Of a DNA stretch of 64,000 bases, positions 18,056 through 26,888 are shown piece by piece. A program made the position numbers and the translations under genes. The DNA is from Parabacteroides sp. AD58 (GTDB lineage: Bacteria; Bacteroidota; Bacteroidia; Bacteroidales; Tannerellaceae): positions 1,364,001 through 1,428,000 of the forward strand of contig NZ_CP146284.1 in assembly GCF_023744375.2 (NCBI RefSeq), given 5' to 3'. The notes under the pieces are model-generated. The model was not told where the DNA came from. It worked only from the letters and a program-made list of their open reading frames with translations, and searched no databases. Position 1 is the stretch's first letter; every line of letters starts with the position of its first letter.

Positions 18056-18093
18056 GAAACTCACGGGAAACATTTTTGATTCTCGTGAGTTTC
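18056..18093 (-). terminator. Terminator after the EamA transporter gene
   Basis: GAAACTCACG (18056-18065) pairs with CGTGAGTTTC (18084-18093). On the minus strand the stem is followed by GTTTTTGGTTTT. Confidence 0.7.
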
Positions 18094-18158
18094 ATTTTCA
18101 AATAAACCAGTCATGGCATCAAACCCGGTATATTTCAAATAAACAGATACATTCGCAA

Positions 18159-19076
18159 TTAAGCATGGCGGGGACGGATTTTCCGGACAACAGTCGACAA
18201 CGTCTTTTGAATTGTCTTGGAAAGGATTATCAAGGTAACAGCCGTAATAATAAATAAAATACCCAATCTGGATTGCCAGGTAAATTCTTCCTGGAAGACA
18301 AAGGCACCGATACAAACGGCGGTTACCGGCTCCATAGCACCTAATACGGAAGTCAAGGTCCCTCCTATATGATGAACGGCCAATACCAAAGTGATATTCG
18401 AAATCACAGTCGGGACAACAGCCAGCAAGAACAAATTAACCCACGACAGATTGTCCGGAACAGATTGAATGCCTTCGTTTGTCAACGCTTTGACAGCAAA
18501 AAGCAACGTGCTGACGATAAAGACAAAAAAGGCCAATTTTCGTCCATTCATCGAATGTACACGCGACTTGTTTACGACAATAATATAAGAAGCATACGAC
18601 ACGGCAGAAAGGATAACGATGAATATACCCAGCGGATCAAACGACAGTTCATCCCCTTTGATCGATAATTTAGCGACTCCTGCAACAGCCAGCAAAATTG
18701 CCATCCATGTAATCCACGTAGCTCTTTCCCGAAAGAAAATAAACATGAATAAGGTTACAAATATGGGATACGTAAAATGAATGGTGGTAGCCACTCCGGC
18801 TCCCATAAAATTATATCCCCAAAATAGGAACATGGCAGAGCCGGTATAGAGGAAACCCAACAGAATCAAGACAGGAATATCCTTCAGCTGAATCCGAAAA
18901 GACTCTTTCTTTATCAGCATCATGAAGCCAAGTGCCATCGTTGCCAAAAGGAAACGATAAAACAGGATGGAATCAAATATTAATCCTTTCGCCATCAATG
19001 GCAACGTAAATAACGGAATAAGTCCGAATGTTACGGAAGTAGCTATTCCGTAAAAGAAACCTTTCAAATTGTTCAT
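18159..19076 (-). CDS. EamA/DMT-superfamily transporter
   Basis: A 305-residue inner-membrane permease with ten hydrophobic helices in two EamA repeats (about 5-140 and 155-295). The start MNNLKGFFYGI at 19076 is chosen because the longer frame to 19133 approaches the terminator of the upstream DJ-1 gene. Family members export metabolites or amino acids; no substrate-specific residue can be named. Confidence 0.85.
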   Translation of the reverse strand: MNNLKGFFYGIATSVTFGLIPLFTLPLMAKGLIFDSILFYRFLLATMALGFMMLIKKESFRIQLKDIPVLILLGFLYTGSAMFLFWGYNFMGAGVATTIHFTYPIFVTLFMFIFFRERATWITWMAILLAVAGVAKLSIKGDELSFDPLGIFIVILSAVSYASYIIVVNKSRVHSMNGRKLAFFVFIVSTLLFAVKALTNEGIQSVPDNLSWVNLFLLAVVPTVISNITLVLAVHHIGGTLTSVLGAMEPVTAVCIGAFVFQEEFTWQSRLGILFIITAVTLIILSKTIQKTLSTVVRKIRPRHA

Positions 19077-19144
19077 GACTTTACTCTTCAACCAATGAGC
19101 GGCAAATTTCTGAAAAAACGATCTTTTCCCCAAAGCTCTGGGAC

Positions 19145-19179
19145 AAAAAAAATCCCGGGAGACAAAATCTCTCCGGGAT
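19145..19179 (-). terminator. Terminator after the DJ-1 gene
   Basis: On the minus strand, ATCCCGG (19179-19173) pairs with CCGGGAT (19158-19152), extended by GAGA/TCTC, followed by a run of seven to eight T. It closes the exbB-exbD-tonB-DJ-1 unit. Confidence 0.8.
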
Positions 19180-19199
19180 CAAATATTTATACGAAACAA

Positions 19200-19745
19200 C
19201 TATAACAACATTCCAGCAGCAACTTCTTCGGCAACAGCCTCACTCTTAATGGCTGCAACCAAAGCCAATCCAAATTTAAATACCAACGACGGACCTTTTC
19301 CGGTGATGACATTTCCATCGACTTCCACATCAGCTCCACGAGTCTCTGCTCCAATCAGATGTTCTTCAAAGCCCGGATAACAAGTAGCTTTCCGTCCTTT
19401 CAGCAATCCTAATCCGCCTAAAACCATCGGAGCCGCACAAATAGCTGCTACAATACCTCCTTCACGATACTGCTGCAATAATGCTTCTTTCAACGGAACA
19501 CAAGCATTCAAATTGGTTGCACCTGGTAGTCCACCCGGCAATATCAAGGCAGAAGCATTTGCCAGTGGAGCTTCTTCCAGCAGATAATCTGCTTCAACGG
19601 TTATCTGATGAGAACCTGTTACAGCCTTTTCTCCCGTAATGGAAACAGTGGCAGCCTGAATGCCTGCCCGACGTAACACATCCACAGTTCCTAAAGCTTC
19701 TGTCTCTTCAAAACCAGAAGCTAAAAATACAAATGCACATTTCAT
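19200..19745 (-). CDS. DJ-1/PfpI family protein (YajL/ThiJ type)
   Basis: A 181-residue flavodoxin-like fold protein. The reactive Cys lies in AAICAAPMVLGG near residue 103, with the conserved Glu in ASGFEETEA (11-17) and the strand ALILPGGLPGATNL. Members act as deglycase/glyoxalase III or as redox chaperones in the cytosol. It follows the TonB gene by 12 bases and is the last gene before a strong terminator. Confidence 0.88.
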   Translation of the reverse strand: MKCAFVFLASGFEETEALGTVDVLRRAGIQAATVSITGEKAVTGSHQITVEADYLLEEAPLANASALILPGGLPGATNLNACVPLKEALLQQYREGGIVAAICAAPMVLGGLGLLKGRKATCYPGFEEHLIGAETRGADVEVDGNVITGKGPSLVFKFGLALVAAIKSEAVAEEVAAGMLL

Positions 19746-19757
19746 CTTCTTGTCAAT

Positions 19758-20612
19758 TTATTTAAGTTTATATACGTAGGTAATTGTACCACTTTGATTA
19801 TTGGCTCCACTGATACTGTTGAAAGTAGCCCGCTTTGCCGCTTCAAGAGCGCTTTTCCTCATCGAAGCATTATCAATGTTTGTACCTCGACCTATCTCTG
19901 CAAATATAACTTTTCCTTTTGGATTAACAGTTATATTAATTACAATTTTTCCTTCTTCCTGGATCGTATAAGCAGGACGCGGCAGACCTCCGGCACCGAT
20001 CGAACGGCCATTCAAATTGAAGGATCCATATCCGCCGATACCTTCATTTTCTCCATGATCGGAGTTTCCAAACGGACTTCCCTGATTACCTGTACCGGTT
20101 TCAGCATCACCCTGGTTATTTCCTTCGGCACTACCAATACCAAACGCACCTGCCACCTTATTACTGATGGCTTCGGCCTTCTTACGCTGTTCTTCGGCAA
20201 TACGCTTGGCCTCGGCTTCTTTCTGCTGACGGATACGTTCTTTTTCTTCGGCTTCTTTCCGTTTCTTCTCTTCTTCTGCTTTCTTCCGCTTCTCCTCCTT
20301 TTTCTTCTTGTCATCTAAAGAAACACTCTCCTCCAAATCCTGCGTCAACAAATCTTCTTTAGGTGTTTCCACTTTCGGAGTGGGCGTTGGAGGAGGCGGA
20401 GTTGTAGTTTCTTGCGGAAGTTGCTGTCCTGTATATTGCGGCTCGAAAGTTCCGGCAGAAGAATCAACGTTTCCAAAGTTAACCAAAACGCCTCCGTCTT
20501 CCTCAGGAACGACCGTCTTCAAGACAGTAAACCAGAGAATCAGAAAAATGACCGCATGGAAAGCCAACGATCCGATTGCTCCATATATGTCATCTTTATT
20601 AAACATATCCAA
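19758..20612 (-). CDS. TonB family energy transducer
   Basis: A 284-residue TonB-like protein. One N-terminal membrane helix (about 12-32), a Pro-rich then Lys/Glu-rich periplasmic spacer (about 70-150, with KKKEEKRKKAEEEKKRK) and a C-terminal TonB domain (about 200-284, with PRPAYTIQEEGKIVINITV and VNPKGKV). It would link the ExbB-ExbD motor to TonB-dependent receptors. exbD ends 6 bases upstream and exbB comes before it, so the three form one unit. Confidence 0.9.
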   Translation of the reverse strand: MDMFNKDDIYGAIGSLAFHAVIFLILWFTVLKTVVPEEDGGVLVNFGNVDSSAGTFEPQYTGQQLPQETTTPPPPTPTPKVETPKEDLLTQDLEESVSLDDKKKKEEKRKKAEEEKKRKEAEEKERIRQQKEAEAKRIAEEQRKKAEAISNKVAGAFGIGSAEGNNQGDAETGTGNQGSPFGNSDHGENEGIGGYGSFNLNGRSIGAGGLPRPAYTIQEEGKIVINITVNPKGKVIFAEIGRGTNIDNASMRKSALEAAKRATFNSISGANNQSGTITYVYKLK

Positions 20613-20618
20613 ATCCGA

Positions 20619-21035
20619 TTATTTCTGCGGTCTGGTAGCAAGTACCATTTTGAATTTATTCTCGTTTGCAATATTCAGAATCTTAACAATTTCTTTATAA
20701 GGAACTGTTTCGTCTGCATACAAAGCCACATACATTTCCGGCTCTTTGGCATAGCAGTCCTGTAAGAAAGGCGTAATCTCCTGGAAAGAAACCTGCACTT
20801 CCTTCTGTTTGCCGAATGCCACATAATAATTCAACGAAGCATCGATGGTAACACGAGTTAATGGTTTAGCAGCCGTTTGCTTTTGTGCTTGCGGCAGAGT
20901 TACCTTGATTGCATTCGGAATTACGACCGTCGATGTCACCATAAAGAAGATCAACAGCAGGAAAATCACATCCGTCATGGATGCCATGCTGAAGGCCTCC
21001 GATACTTTGGTTCTTCTTTTTAATCCCATAGCCAA
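20619..21035 (-). CDS. exbD: Biopolymer transporter ExbD
   Basis: A 138-residue protein with one membrane helix that contains the proton-channel Asp (FSMASMTDVIFLLLIFFMV, Asp near residue 25) and a periplasmic domain. It forms the rotor/stator complex with ExbB and passes proton-motive energy to TonB. Length and layout are normal. Confidence 0.9.
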   Translation of the reverse strand: MAMGLKRRTKVSEAFSMASMTDVIFLLLIFFMVTSTVVIPNAIKVTLPQAQKQTAAKPLTRVTIDASLNYYVAFGKQKEVQVSFQEITPFLQDCYAKEPEMYVALYADETVPYKEIVKILNIANENKFKMVLATRPQK

Positions 21036-21062
21036 TCAAATTAAATACGGACGAACTTGACG

Positions 21063-21779
21063 TTAATTGGCAGGTTCATTCAACAAGTCCATAAATTCCA
21101 TCGTGCGGGCTTCCATCTTATTGACTACATTGTCAACCTGCGATACCAGATAGTTGTATGCAAACAAAGCAATAATACCCACAACCAATCCACCTACAGT
21201 TGTTACCAAGGCTTCATAAATACCACTCGATAATAGAGAGACATCTACATTCGTACCCGCATTTGCCATATCAAAGAAGGCACGAACCATACCGGTTACA
21301 GTTCCTAAGAAGCCTAACATAGGAGCACCTGCTGCTGTCGTTGCAATTACTGGGAATCCTTTTTCCAACTTGGCAACTTCCAGGTTACCTACATTTTCAA
21401 TAGCAACCAGTACATCATTCATCGGACGTCCCAAACGAGTAATACCCTTCTCGATCATACGAGCAGAAGGAGTATTCGTCGAACGGCATAAATTCAAGGC
21501 TGATTCTACCTTGCCTTCATGTATATAATCCTTGATGCGATTCATAAAGTTTTCATCTTCCTTACCGGCCCGTTTAATAACCAGAAAACGCTGGATAAAA
21601 ATATAGATAGCCAGTAACGACAATAACAACAACACGACCATAATCCACCCTCCTTTGAAAGCCAGATCAATGATATTTATCTGAGCTTCCGTCGGAACTG
21701 TTGTTTCTGCCACCTGTGTCAAATCAGGCATCTGATCAGCAGCCTGAGCGGCTGACTGCAATAAAAGAAATAGACTCAT
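21063..21779 (-). CDS. exbB: MotA/TolQ/ExbB proton channel protein
   Basis: A 238-residue inner-membrane protein with three helices; the channel-forming pair is seen at TTAAGAPMLGFLGTVTGMV (about 145-165) and TTVGGLVVGIIALFAYNYL (about 190-210). It is the ion-conducting part of the ExbB-ExbD-TonB motor. It is 25 bases downstream of pdxJ, so the motor genes probably share the pdxJ message. Confidence 0.9.
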   Translation of the reverse strand: MSLFLLLQSAAQAADQMPDLTQVAETTVPTEAQINIIDLAFKGGWIMVVLLLLSLLAIYIFIQRFLVIKRAGKEDENFMNRIKDYIHEGKVESALNLCRSTNTPSARMIEKGITRLGRPMNDVLVAIENVGNLEVAKLEKGFPVIATTAAGAPMLGFLGTVTGMVRAFFDMANAGTNVDVSLLSSGIYEALVTTVGGLVVGIIALFAYNYLVSQVDNVVNKMEARTMEFMDLLNEPAN

Positions 21780-21804
21780 CGTTTAAATAGGTTTTTATTA
21801 ATAT

Positions 21805-22521
21805 TTATTGTTCCAGACAAGCTTTATATTGTTTGATAGTTTCTTGCAACCCCAAGTACAATGCATCGCAAATCAAAGCGTGACCAATGGATACTTCATC
21901 CAAAAAAGGAATATTCTTACTGAAAAATGCCAGATTCACCAAACTTAAATCATGACCGGCGTTTACTCCCAATCCTAAATTTTTGGCAAAACGAGCAGCT
22001 TCTACAAATGGAGCAACCGCAGCTTCCTTGTCTGACGGATAAAGAGAAGCATAAGGTTCCGTATACAATTCAATCCGGTCGGTTCCCGTCTTAGCAGCCC
22101 ATTCAATATTCTCCAGCTCCGTACCCACAAATATAGAAGTCCGAATACCATGACCCGTCAACCGCTCTACCAAATCTGTCAGGAACGAAAAATTATCTTT
22201 TACGTTCCAACCGGCATTGGAAGTAATCGCATCAGGAGCATCAGGCACCAATGTAACCTGCGTAGGTTTTACCTTCAATACCAGATCAATGAATTTATCA
22301 CACGGATATCCTTCAATGTTAAACTCCGTCCTGATCAACGGCTTTAAGCCGTACACATCACTGTAGCGTATATGACGTTCATCCGGACGAGGATGAACCG
22401 TTATACCTTGTGCACCGAATGCTTCTGCATCCTGGGCAAACTTCAGCACATCCGGCATATTACCTCCACGGGCATTGCGGATTGTTGCTACTTTGTTAAT
22501 GTTTACACTTAAATTTGTCAT
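21805..22521 (-). CDS. pdxJ: Pyridoxine 5'-phosphate synthase
   Basis: A 238-residue TIM-barrel enzyme that joins 3-amino-2-oxopropyl phosphate and deoxyxylulose 5-phosphate to make vitamin B6. Typical segments are [17 protein letters not shown] at the start, the active-site [12 protein letters not shown] near residue 40 and GVNAGHDL near 190. Length is normal for the family. A TAATTTTGC -7 box lies upstream (22579-22571, minus strand), with a weak CAAA-type -33 element. Confidence 0.93.
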   Translation of the reverse strand: MTNLSVNINKVATIRNARGGNMPDVLKFAQDAEAFGAQGITVHPRPDERHIRYSDVYGLKPLIRTEFNIEGYPCDKFIDLVLKVKPTQVTLVPDAPDAITSNAGWNVKDNFSFLTDLVERLTGHGIRTSIFVGTELENIEWAAKTGTDRIELYTEPYASLYPSDKEAAVAPFVEAARFAKNLGLGVNAGHDLSLVNLAFFSKNIPFLDEVSIGHALICDALYLGLQETIKQYKACLEQ

Positions 22522-22605
22522 CGTATATCATTAAATCTTTTTCTTTGATTACTTTTGTACCTAGTAATTTGCAAAATTAGCAGTATTTAGGAAATAAGCA
22601 GACAA

Positions 22606-23274
22606 ATGTTGGTGAAAGATTTCATAACAAAGGAAATCCCCGTGTTAAAAAGTTTTGATACGGGAGACTATGCATTGACCCTGATGGATGATTACAAATT
22701 AAAGCATTTACCGGTGGTTTCTGATGATTCCTTCTACTATAAAGGAATCATTTCAGAGAAAGAATTGCTTTCATATTCGGATTTATCCGTAAATATCGGG
22801 AATATATATTTAGCAGAATCGCCGTCAGTAAGGCTTGAAACTCATTTATTAGAAGTACTGGCTCTGATTACCCGGAATAAGCTAAGCCTTCTTCCAGTCA
22901 TATCAGATCAAGATATATACGAAGGAGTTGTGACTCGGGAACGCCTTGTTGACGTATGCGCTGATTTCTGTCAGGCAGATGCTCCAGGAAGTACAATCAT
23001 ACTGGAAGTCAGCCCTACCGATTATTCGGTAACGGATATTGCCCGCATCATAGAATCAAATAATGCACATATACTATCCTTGCAAACCCATCCGGAAGAC
23101 ACCAACGGACAGCTTCTAATCACCCTGAAAATTGATGCAGAAGATGCTTCGGCCGTTATCCGGAGCTTTGAGCGTTTTAATTATACGGTCGTATGGCATT
23201 TTATGGAAAATGGAATGGTAGATGATATTTTCCAACAACGAATGAATGAATTAATACATTACATGAATATATGA
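22606..23274 (+). CDS. CBS-pair protein with C-terminal ACT-like domain
   Basis: A 222-residue cytosolic regulatory protein: two CBS motifs (about 5-60 and 70-130), then an ACT-like region (about 138-205, VSPTDYSVTDIARIIESN). CBS pairs bind adenine nucleotides. Its stop overlaps the NAD kinase start (ATGA), so the two are made together; a role in sensing adenylates for NADP synthesis is an inference from this coupling. Confidence 0.8.
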   Translation: MLVKDFITKEIPVLKSFDTGDYALTLMDDYKLKHLPVVSDDSFYYKGIISEKELLSYSDLSVNIGNIYLAESPSVRLETHLLEVLALITRNKLSLLPVISDQDIYEGVVTRERLVDVCADFCQADAPGSTIILEVSPTDYSVTDIARIIESNNAHILSLQTHPEDTNGQLLITLKIDAEDASAVIRSFERFNYTVVWHFMENGMVDDIFQQRMNELIHYMNI

Positions 23275-24158
23275 AAGTAGGAATTTTCGGTAGTCAATAT
23301 CAGCAGGAAAAACAGAGTATCATCCGGCGTGTATTCAGCAAACTGGCTTCATTAGAGGCTGAAGTATATGTGGATACGATTTTTCATGATTACTTGCTGG
23401 ATGCTTTTGGATTCGAACCCTGTGTTGCCGGACTTATTTCGGGCGACATATTCGACCTGGATGTGGCTATCAGTCTTGGTGGCGATGGAACATTTCTCCG
23501 AACGGCAGCTAGAGTCAATCGCCAGAATATTCCCATTTTAGGGATTAACACCGGCAGGCTCGGTTTTCTGGCGGATATAGGTAGTACAGAAGTAGAAGAC
23601 ACTCTCGAAGAACTTTTCAAGCATTATTATAAAGTAGAAGAACGTTTCTTGCTTCGGCTGGAAACAGAGAGTCGTGCCTATAAAGGCTACAATTATGCAC
23701 TAAACGAAATAGCCGTGTTAAAACGTGACACCTCATCCATGATCACGATCCACACATCCCTGAATGGAGAATACCTAACTTCCTATCAGGCCGACGGATT
23801 AGTTATTGCGACTCCAACGGGTTCAACGGCATATTCCATGAGTGTTAATGGTCCGATCATTCTTCCTCAAGATAACAGTATCGTATTGAGCCCGGTTGCT
23901 CCTCATTCCTTAAACGTACGTCCTTTGGTGATTCCAGATGACTTTGAAATCACGTTGGGTGTTGAAAGCAGGAATCGGACATTCCTCATTTCGTTAGACG
24001 GAAGATCAGAAATATTTCCTACAGGTATCCAACTAAAGGTAAGCAAAGCTGATTATACAACCAAAGTCATTAAACGATACAATCATACTTTTTACCAGAC
24101 GCTTCGAGAAAAACTGATGTGGGGAGCGGATGTCCGTATGAATAAGAAACTTAAATAA
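23271..24158 (+). CDS. nadK: NAD kinase
   Basis: A 295-residue ATP-NAD kinase that makes NADP. The Gly-rich motif SLGGDGTFLRTA is near residue 70, with the following signatures NTGRLGFLAD, NEIAVLKRD and DGLVIATPTGSTAYS. Length is normal. The start codon overlaps the upstream CBS gene stop. Confidence 0.93.
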   Translation: MKVGIFGSQYQQEKQSIIRRVFSKLASLEAEVYVDTIFHDYLLDAFGFEPCVAGLISGDIFDLDVAISLGGDGTFLRTAARVNRQNIPILGINTGRLGFLADIGSTEVEDTLEELFKHYYKVEERFLLRLETESRAYKGYNYALNEIAVLKRDTSSMITIHTSLNGEYLTSYQADGLVIATPTGSTAYSMSVNGPIILPQDNSIVLSPVAPHSLNVRPLVIPDDFEITLGVESRNRTFLISLDGRSEIFPTGIQLKVSKADYTTKVIKRYNHTFYQTLREKLMWGADVRMNKKLK

Positions 24159-24167
24159 CAAAGAATT

Positions 24168-24215
24168 GTAGTTAGTAGAATATCCACTACTAACTACGGT
24201 TCTTACCGGTAAGAA
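24168..24215. terminator. Stem-loop plus 16-bp palindrome between convergent genes
   Basis: GTAGTTAGTAG (24168-24178) pairs with CTACTAACTAC (24187-24197); two bases later comes a perfect palindrome TTCTTACCGGTAAGAA (24200-24215). It separates nadK (plus) from mntP (minus). There is no long T-run, so two-way intrinsic termination is likely but not certain. Confidence 0.55.
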
Positions 24216-24233
24216 GTATCTCAAAAAGAACTA

Positions 24234-24797
24234 TCAGCTTAAAAACAAATGTTCTATCAGTATTTTCACACCAATAGCAATCAGAATCAGTCCGCCTATC
24301 AAATCTAATTTCAGATCTATCTTATTTCCTACTTTCGCCCCAAAACAGACACCAAATGCCGAGAATAAGAATGTGACGATAGCAATTGTAGTAGTAATGA
24401 CAGACAACGAGGTTTGCATTAGCGCTAACGAAACACCAACCGCTAAAGCATCAATACTTGTAGCAATCCCTAAGCCACAAAGAGTTTTCAGACAGAGAGG
24501 ATTCATCTTTTCATCCTCTTCTTTTTCCTGACGACTTTCCCAAATCATCCGTCCGCCTAAATAAAGCAATAAGGCAAAGGCAATCCAATGATCAACAGTT
24601 TCAATCAGTTTCAGAAAGCTGAAACCCAACAAATAACCAATCAACGTAAATGCTGCCTGAAAAAAGGCCAGAACAAATGCGACCTTAACTACTCGATACG
24701 CGGAACATTCCCTCATGATTGCTCCACTGGTTACCGATACGGCCAAGCTATCCATTGACAGTCCGACTGCCAATAATAATATTTCCAAAAATGACAT
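24234..24797 (-). CDS. mntP: Manganese efflux pump MntP
   Basis: A 187-residue protein with six helices in two repeats. The metal-site Asp motifs are GLSMDSLAVSVTSGA (near 15) and TSIDALAVGVSLAL (near 115). It exports Mn(II) from the cytosol. The start MSFLEILLL at 24797 is used because the longer frame to 24860 is inside a terminator hairpin. In other bacteria mntP is under a manganese riboswitch; no such structure fits in the short space here. Confidence 0.9.
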   Translation of the reverse strand: MSFLEILLLAVGLSMDSLAVSVTSGAIMRECSAYRVVKVAFVLAFFQAAFTLIGYLLGFSFLKLIETVDHWIAFALLLYLGGRMIWESRQEKEEDEKMNPLCLKTLCGLGIATSIDALAVGVSLALMQTSLSVITTTIAIVTFLFSAFGVCFGAKVGNKIDLKLDLIGGLILIAIGVKILIEHLFLS

Positions 24798-24832
24798 AGC
24801 AGATAAATTGGATATTAAGATGCTTAAAAAGC

Positions 24833-24863
24833 AAAAGTTGTGTCCGAGATTTTCAGACACAAC
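24833..24863 (-). terminator. Terminator after the glycosyltransferase gene
   Basis: GTTGTGTC (24837-24844) pairs with GACACAAC (24856-24863), followed on the minus strand by a run of four T (24836-24833). It separates the glycosyltransferase from mntP. Confidence 0.65.
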
Positions 24864-24881
24864 CTTTTGTATAGAATCAGA

Positions 24882-25832
24882 TTATATTTCTTCAGCTATT
24901 TTATAGTTATTCCGATTGGGAGAACTTCGGGAGATCAGTTCTCCAACAAAGCCTGCCAGGAATAACTGAGTTCCTAAAATCATACCCGTCAATGCCACAT
25001 AAAAATAAGGAGAATCTGTTACCAGTCGCATAGGCATTCCCGCCATTAAGGAAACCATTTTAGCTCCTAAGACAATCAACAAAGAGATGAAACTGACAAA
25101 GAACATCACACTACCCCATAATCCGAAGAAATGCATTGGCTTCTTTCCGAACTTTGAAGTAAACCAAAGTGTAATCAGATCCAAATAGCCGTTTACAAAG
25201 CGATCCAACCCAAATTTCGTTGTTCCATACTTACGGGCCTGATGGTGAACAACCTTCTCTCCTATCTTCGTAAAACCAGCAATCTTAGCCAAGTAAGGGA
25301 TATAACGATGCATATCATTATAAATCTCTATATTCTTCACCACAATCTTCTTATAGGCTTTCAAACCACAGTTAAAATCATGCAGATTATGAATTCCAGA
25401 AAAACGACGAGCCGTTGCATTAAACAGCTTGGTAGGAATGGTTTTCGAAAGAGGGTCATACCGTTTCTTCTTCCAGCCGGAAACCAGATCATATCCGTCT
25501 TCTGTAATCATACGATATAATTCAGGTATTTCGTCCGGACTATCCTGCAAATCTGCATCCATCGTGATTACCACATCACCCTCAGCTCGTTGGAACCCGC
25601 AATGCAGACCCGGAGATTTCCCATAATTCCTGCGGAAACGAATTCCTTTGACTGCCGGAGATTTCTGGTGAAACCCTTCTATGATTTCCCATGAATTATC
25701 GGTACTTCCATCATCCACAAAAATAACTTCATACGAAAAATGGTTTTCTTCCATCACCCGTTTAATCCAAGCATATAGTTCAGGAAGTGATTCAGCTTCA
25801 TTATATAACGGAATTACAACTGATATATCCAT
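24882..25832 (-). CDS. Family 2 glycosyltransferase, polyprenyl-phosphate sugar synthase type
   Basis: A 316-residue GT2 enzyme. VVIPLYNEAESLPEL, VDDGSTDNSWEII and MDADLQDSPDEIPEL are the nucleotide and metal-binding motifs. Two C-terminal membrane helices (about 235-260 and 270-300) are typical of DPM1/ArnC-like enzymes that move a sugar to undecaprenyl or dolichyl phosphate. DUF4199 lies 31 bases upstream on the same strand; the pair is common in Bacteroidetes and may serve cell-surface glycan or lipid A modification (inference). Confidence 0.85.
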   Translation of the reverse strand: MDISVVIPLYNEAESLPELYAWIKRVMEENHFSYEVIFVDDGSTDNSWEIIEGFHQKSPAVKGIRFRRNYGKSPGLHCGFQRAEGDVVITMDADLQDSPDEIPELYRMITEDGYDLVSGWKKKRYDPLSKTIPTKLFNATARRFSGIHNLHDFNCGLKAYKKIVVKNIEIYNDMHRYIPYLAKIAGFTKIGEKVVHHQARKYGTTKFGLDRFVNGYLDLITLWFTSKFGKKPMHFFGLWGSVMFFVSFISLLIVLGAKMVSLMAGMPMRLVTDSPYFYVALTGMILGTQLFLAGFVGELISRSSPNRNNYKIAEEI

Positions 25833-25863
25833 ATTATTTTATTTATAACTGTGTTTCTTTATT

Positions 25864-26379
25864 CTATATTGATCGACTGTCTTTCCGACTAACTAAGGCT
25901 GCTACCGGAATAGACAATACTATACCATAAAATATATTGTTTATTATTCCCTGAAGAGCCATATGTATGGGTGAAAAATTCATGGCTTCGATAGACGAGA
26001 TCACCTTGCTATCCACCTGCATCTGCTTTAACGATTCTATCGTCTGCGTCACTGCTGAGGTTAAGAAATCTGGTGGAGCCACAAAACGATAAAACAAATA
26101 ATGCATAATGGAAACTAAGATGGCGGCAAACAAATAAATCAATACGCCAAAACGCCACGCCTGAGCGAAAGAAATCATCCCTCCCAAATCTTCACGATAT
26201 CGTTTCGTCAGCAAATAAGCCAGATAAGGAACAACTAACGACATTCCCCAATAGATAACAACCAAAAAGGAAAAGCGTAAGCTGAACATATAGAATAAAT
26301 ATTTCACAATCCAGAATATTCCCAAAGAAAATCCATAAGACATGGCTGCCGACAATAGTCCACTATTTTTATTTTCCAT
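25864..26379 (-). CDS. DUF4199 family membrane protein
   Basis: A 171-residue protein with four hydrophobic helices (about 8-28, 33-52, 70-93, 135-155), matching DUF4199. ATG 26379 (MENKNSGLLSAAMSYGF) is preferred to an ATG 15 bases upstream. Family function is unknown; it usually precedes this glycosyltransferase and may anchor it at the inner membrane (inference). Confidence 0.75.
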   Translation of the reverse strand: MENKNSGLLSAAMSYGFSLGIFWIVKYLFYMFSLRFSFLVVIYWGMSLVVPYLAYLLTKRYREDLGGMISFAQAWRFGVLIYLFAAILVSIMHYLFYRFVAPPDFLTSAVTQTIESLKQMQVDSKVISSIEAMNFSPIHMALQGIINNIFYGIVLSIPVAALVSRKDSRSI

Positions 26380-26471
26380 ATTTAAAATATCCATTCTTTG
26401 CGCGACAAAAATACGCTTTTTTAGACGAATCTACAAAAAGCGGTAAGATAGTTTTCGTCATAATCAACAAC

Positions 26472-26508
26472 AAAAAAGCCTCTTACAGCAATTTTCCTGT
26501 AAAAGGCT
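26472..26508 (-). terminator. Terminator of the tRNA-Lys operon
   Basis: On the minus strand AGCCTTTTACAG pairs with CTGTAAGAGGCT (26508-26477), followed by six T (26477-26472). Confidence 0.8.
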
Positions 26509-26530
26509 TCTATTAATAATCCCCTAATTG

Positions 26531-26603
26531 TGACCTCGGAGGGGATCGAACCCTCGACCCAATGATTAAGAGTCATTTGCTCTACCAGCTGAGCTACGAA
26601 GTC
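26531..26603 (-). tRNA. tRNA-Lys (anticodon CUU), third copy of the operon
   Basis: A 73-nt cloverleaf: acceptor GACTTCG/CGAGGTC, D arm GCTCAGCTGGTAGAGC, anticodon stem AATGA/TCATT with loop CTCTTAA, T arm GAGGG/CCCTC with TTCGATC, discriminator A. No CCA is encoded. Confidence 0.96.
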
Positions 26604-26628
26604 ATTCTTCTGCTTTTTTCTTAAAGAG

Positions 26629-26701
26629 TGACCTCGGAGGGGATCGAACCCTCGACCCAATGATTAAGAGTCATTTGCTCTACCAGCTGAGCTACGAAGT
26701 C
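26629..26701 (-). tRNA. tRNA-Lys (anticodon CUU), second copy
   Basis: Identical in all 73 positions to the flanking copies. Separated by 25 and 22 bases of T/C-rich spacer from its neighbours. CCA is not encoded. Confidence 0.96.
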
Positions 26702-26723
26702 ATTCTTCTGTTTTTCTTAAAGG

Positions 26724-26796
26724 TGACCTCGGAGGGGATCGAACCCTCGACCCAATGATTAAGAGTCATTTGCTCTACCAGCTGAGCTACGAAGTC
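26724..26796 (-). tRNA. tRNA-Lys (anticodon CUU), first copy after the promoter
   Basis: Same 73 nt as the other two. It lies about 36 bases after the -7 element and is transcribed first. Confidence 0.96.
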
Positions 26797-26832
26797 ATTA
26801 CCTTTACCGCAATCTTCCTCTCGATTGCGGGT

Positions 26833-26864
26833 GCAAAGATAGGAACAATTTTGGAAAAACCAAA
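26833..26864 (-). promoter_or_regulatory. Promoter of the tRNA-Lys operon
   Basis: On the minus strand: TTTG (26864-26861), 19 bases, TATCTTTGC (26841-26833). This is an almost ideal Bacteroidetes housekeeping promoter. Confidence 0.85.
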
Positions 26865-26888
26865 ATTTTCATTCCTTTTTTCTGCAAA

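Noticed and set aside
26421..26660. A 79-residue minus-strand reading frame containing FVAQLVEQMTLNHWVEG
   Set aside because: It is the translation of the tRNA-Lys genes, a well-known artefact.
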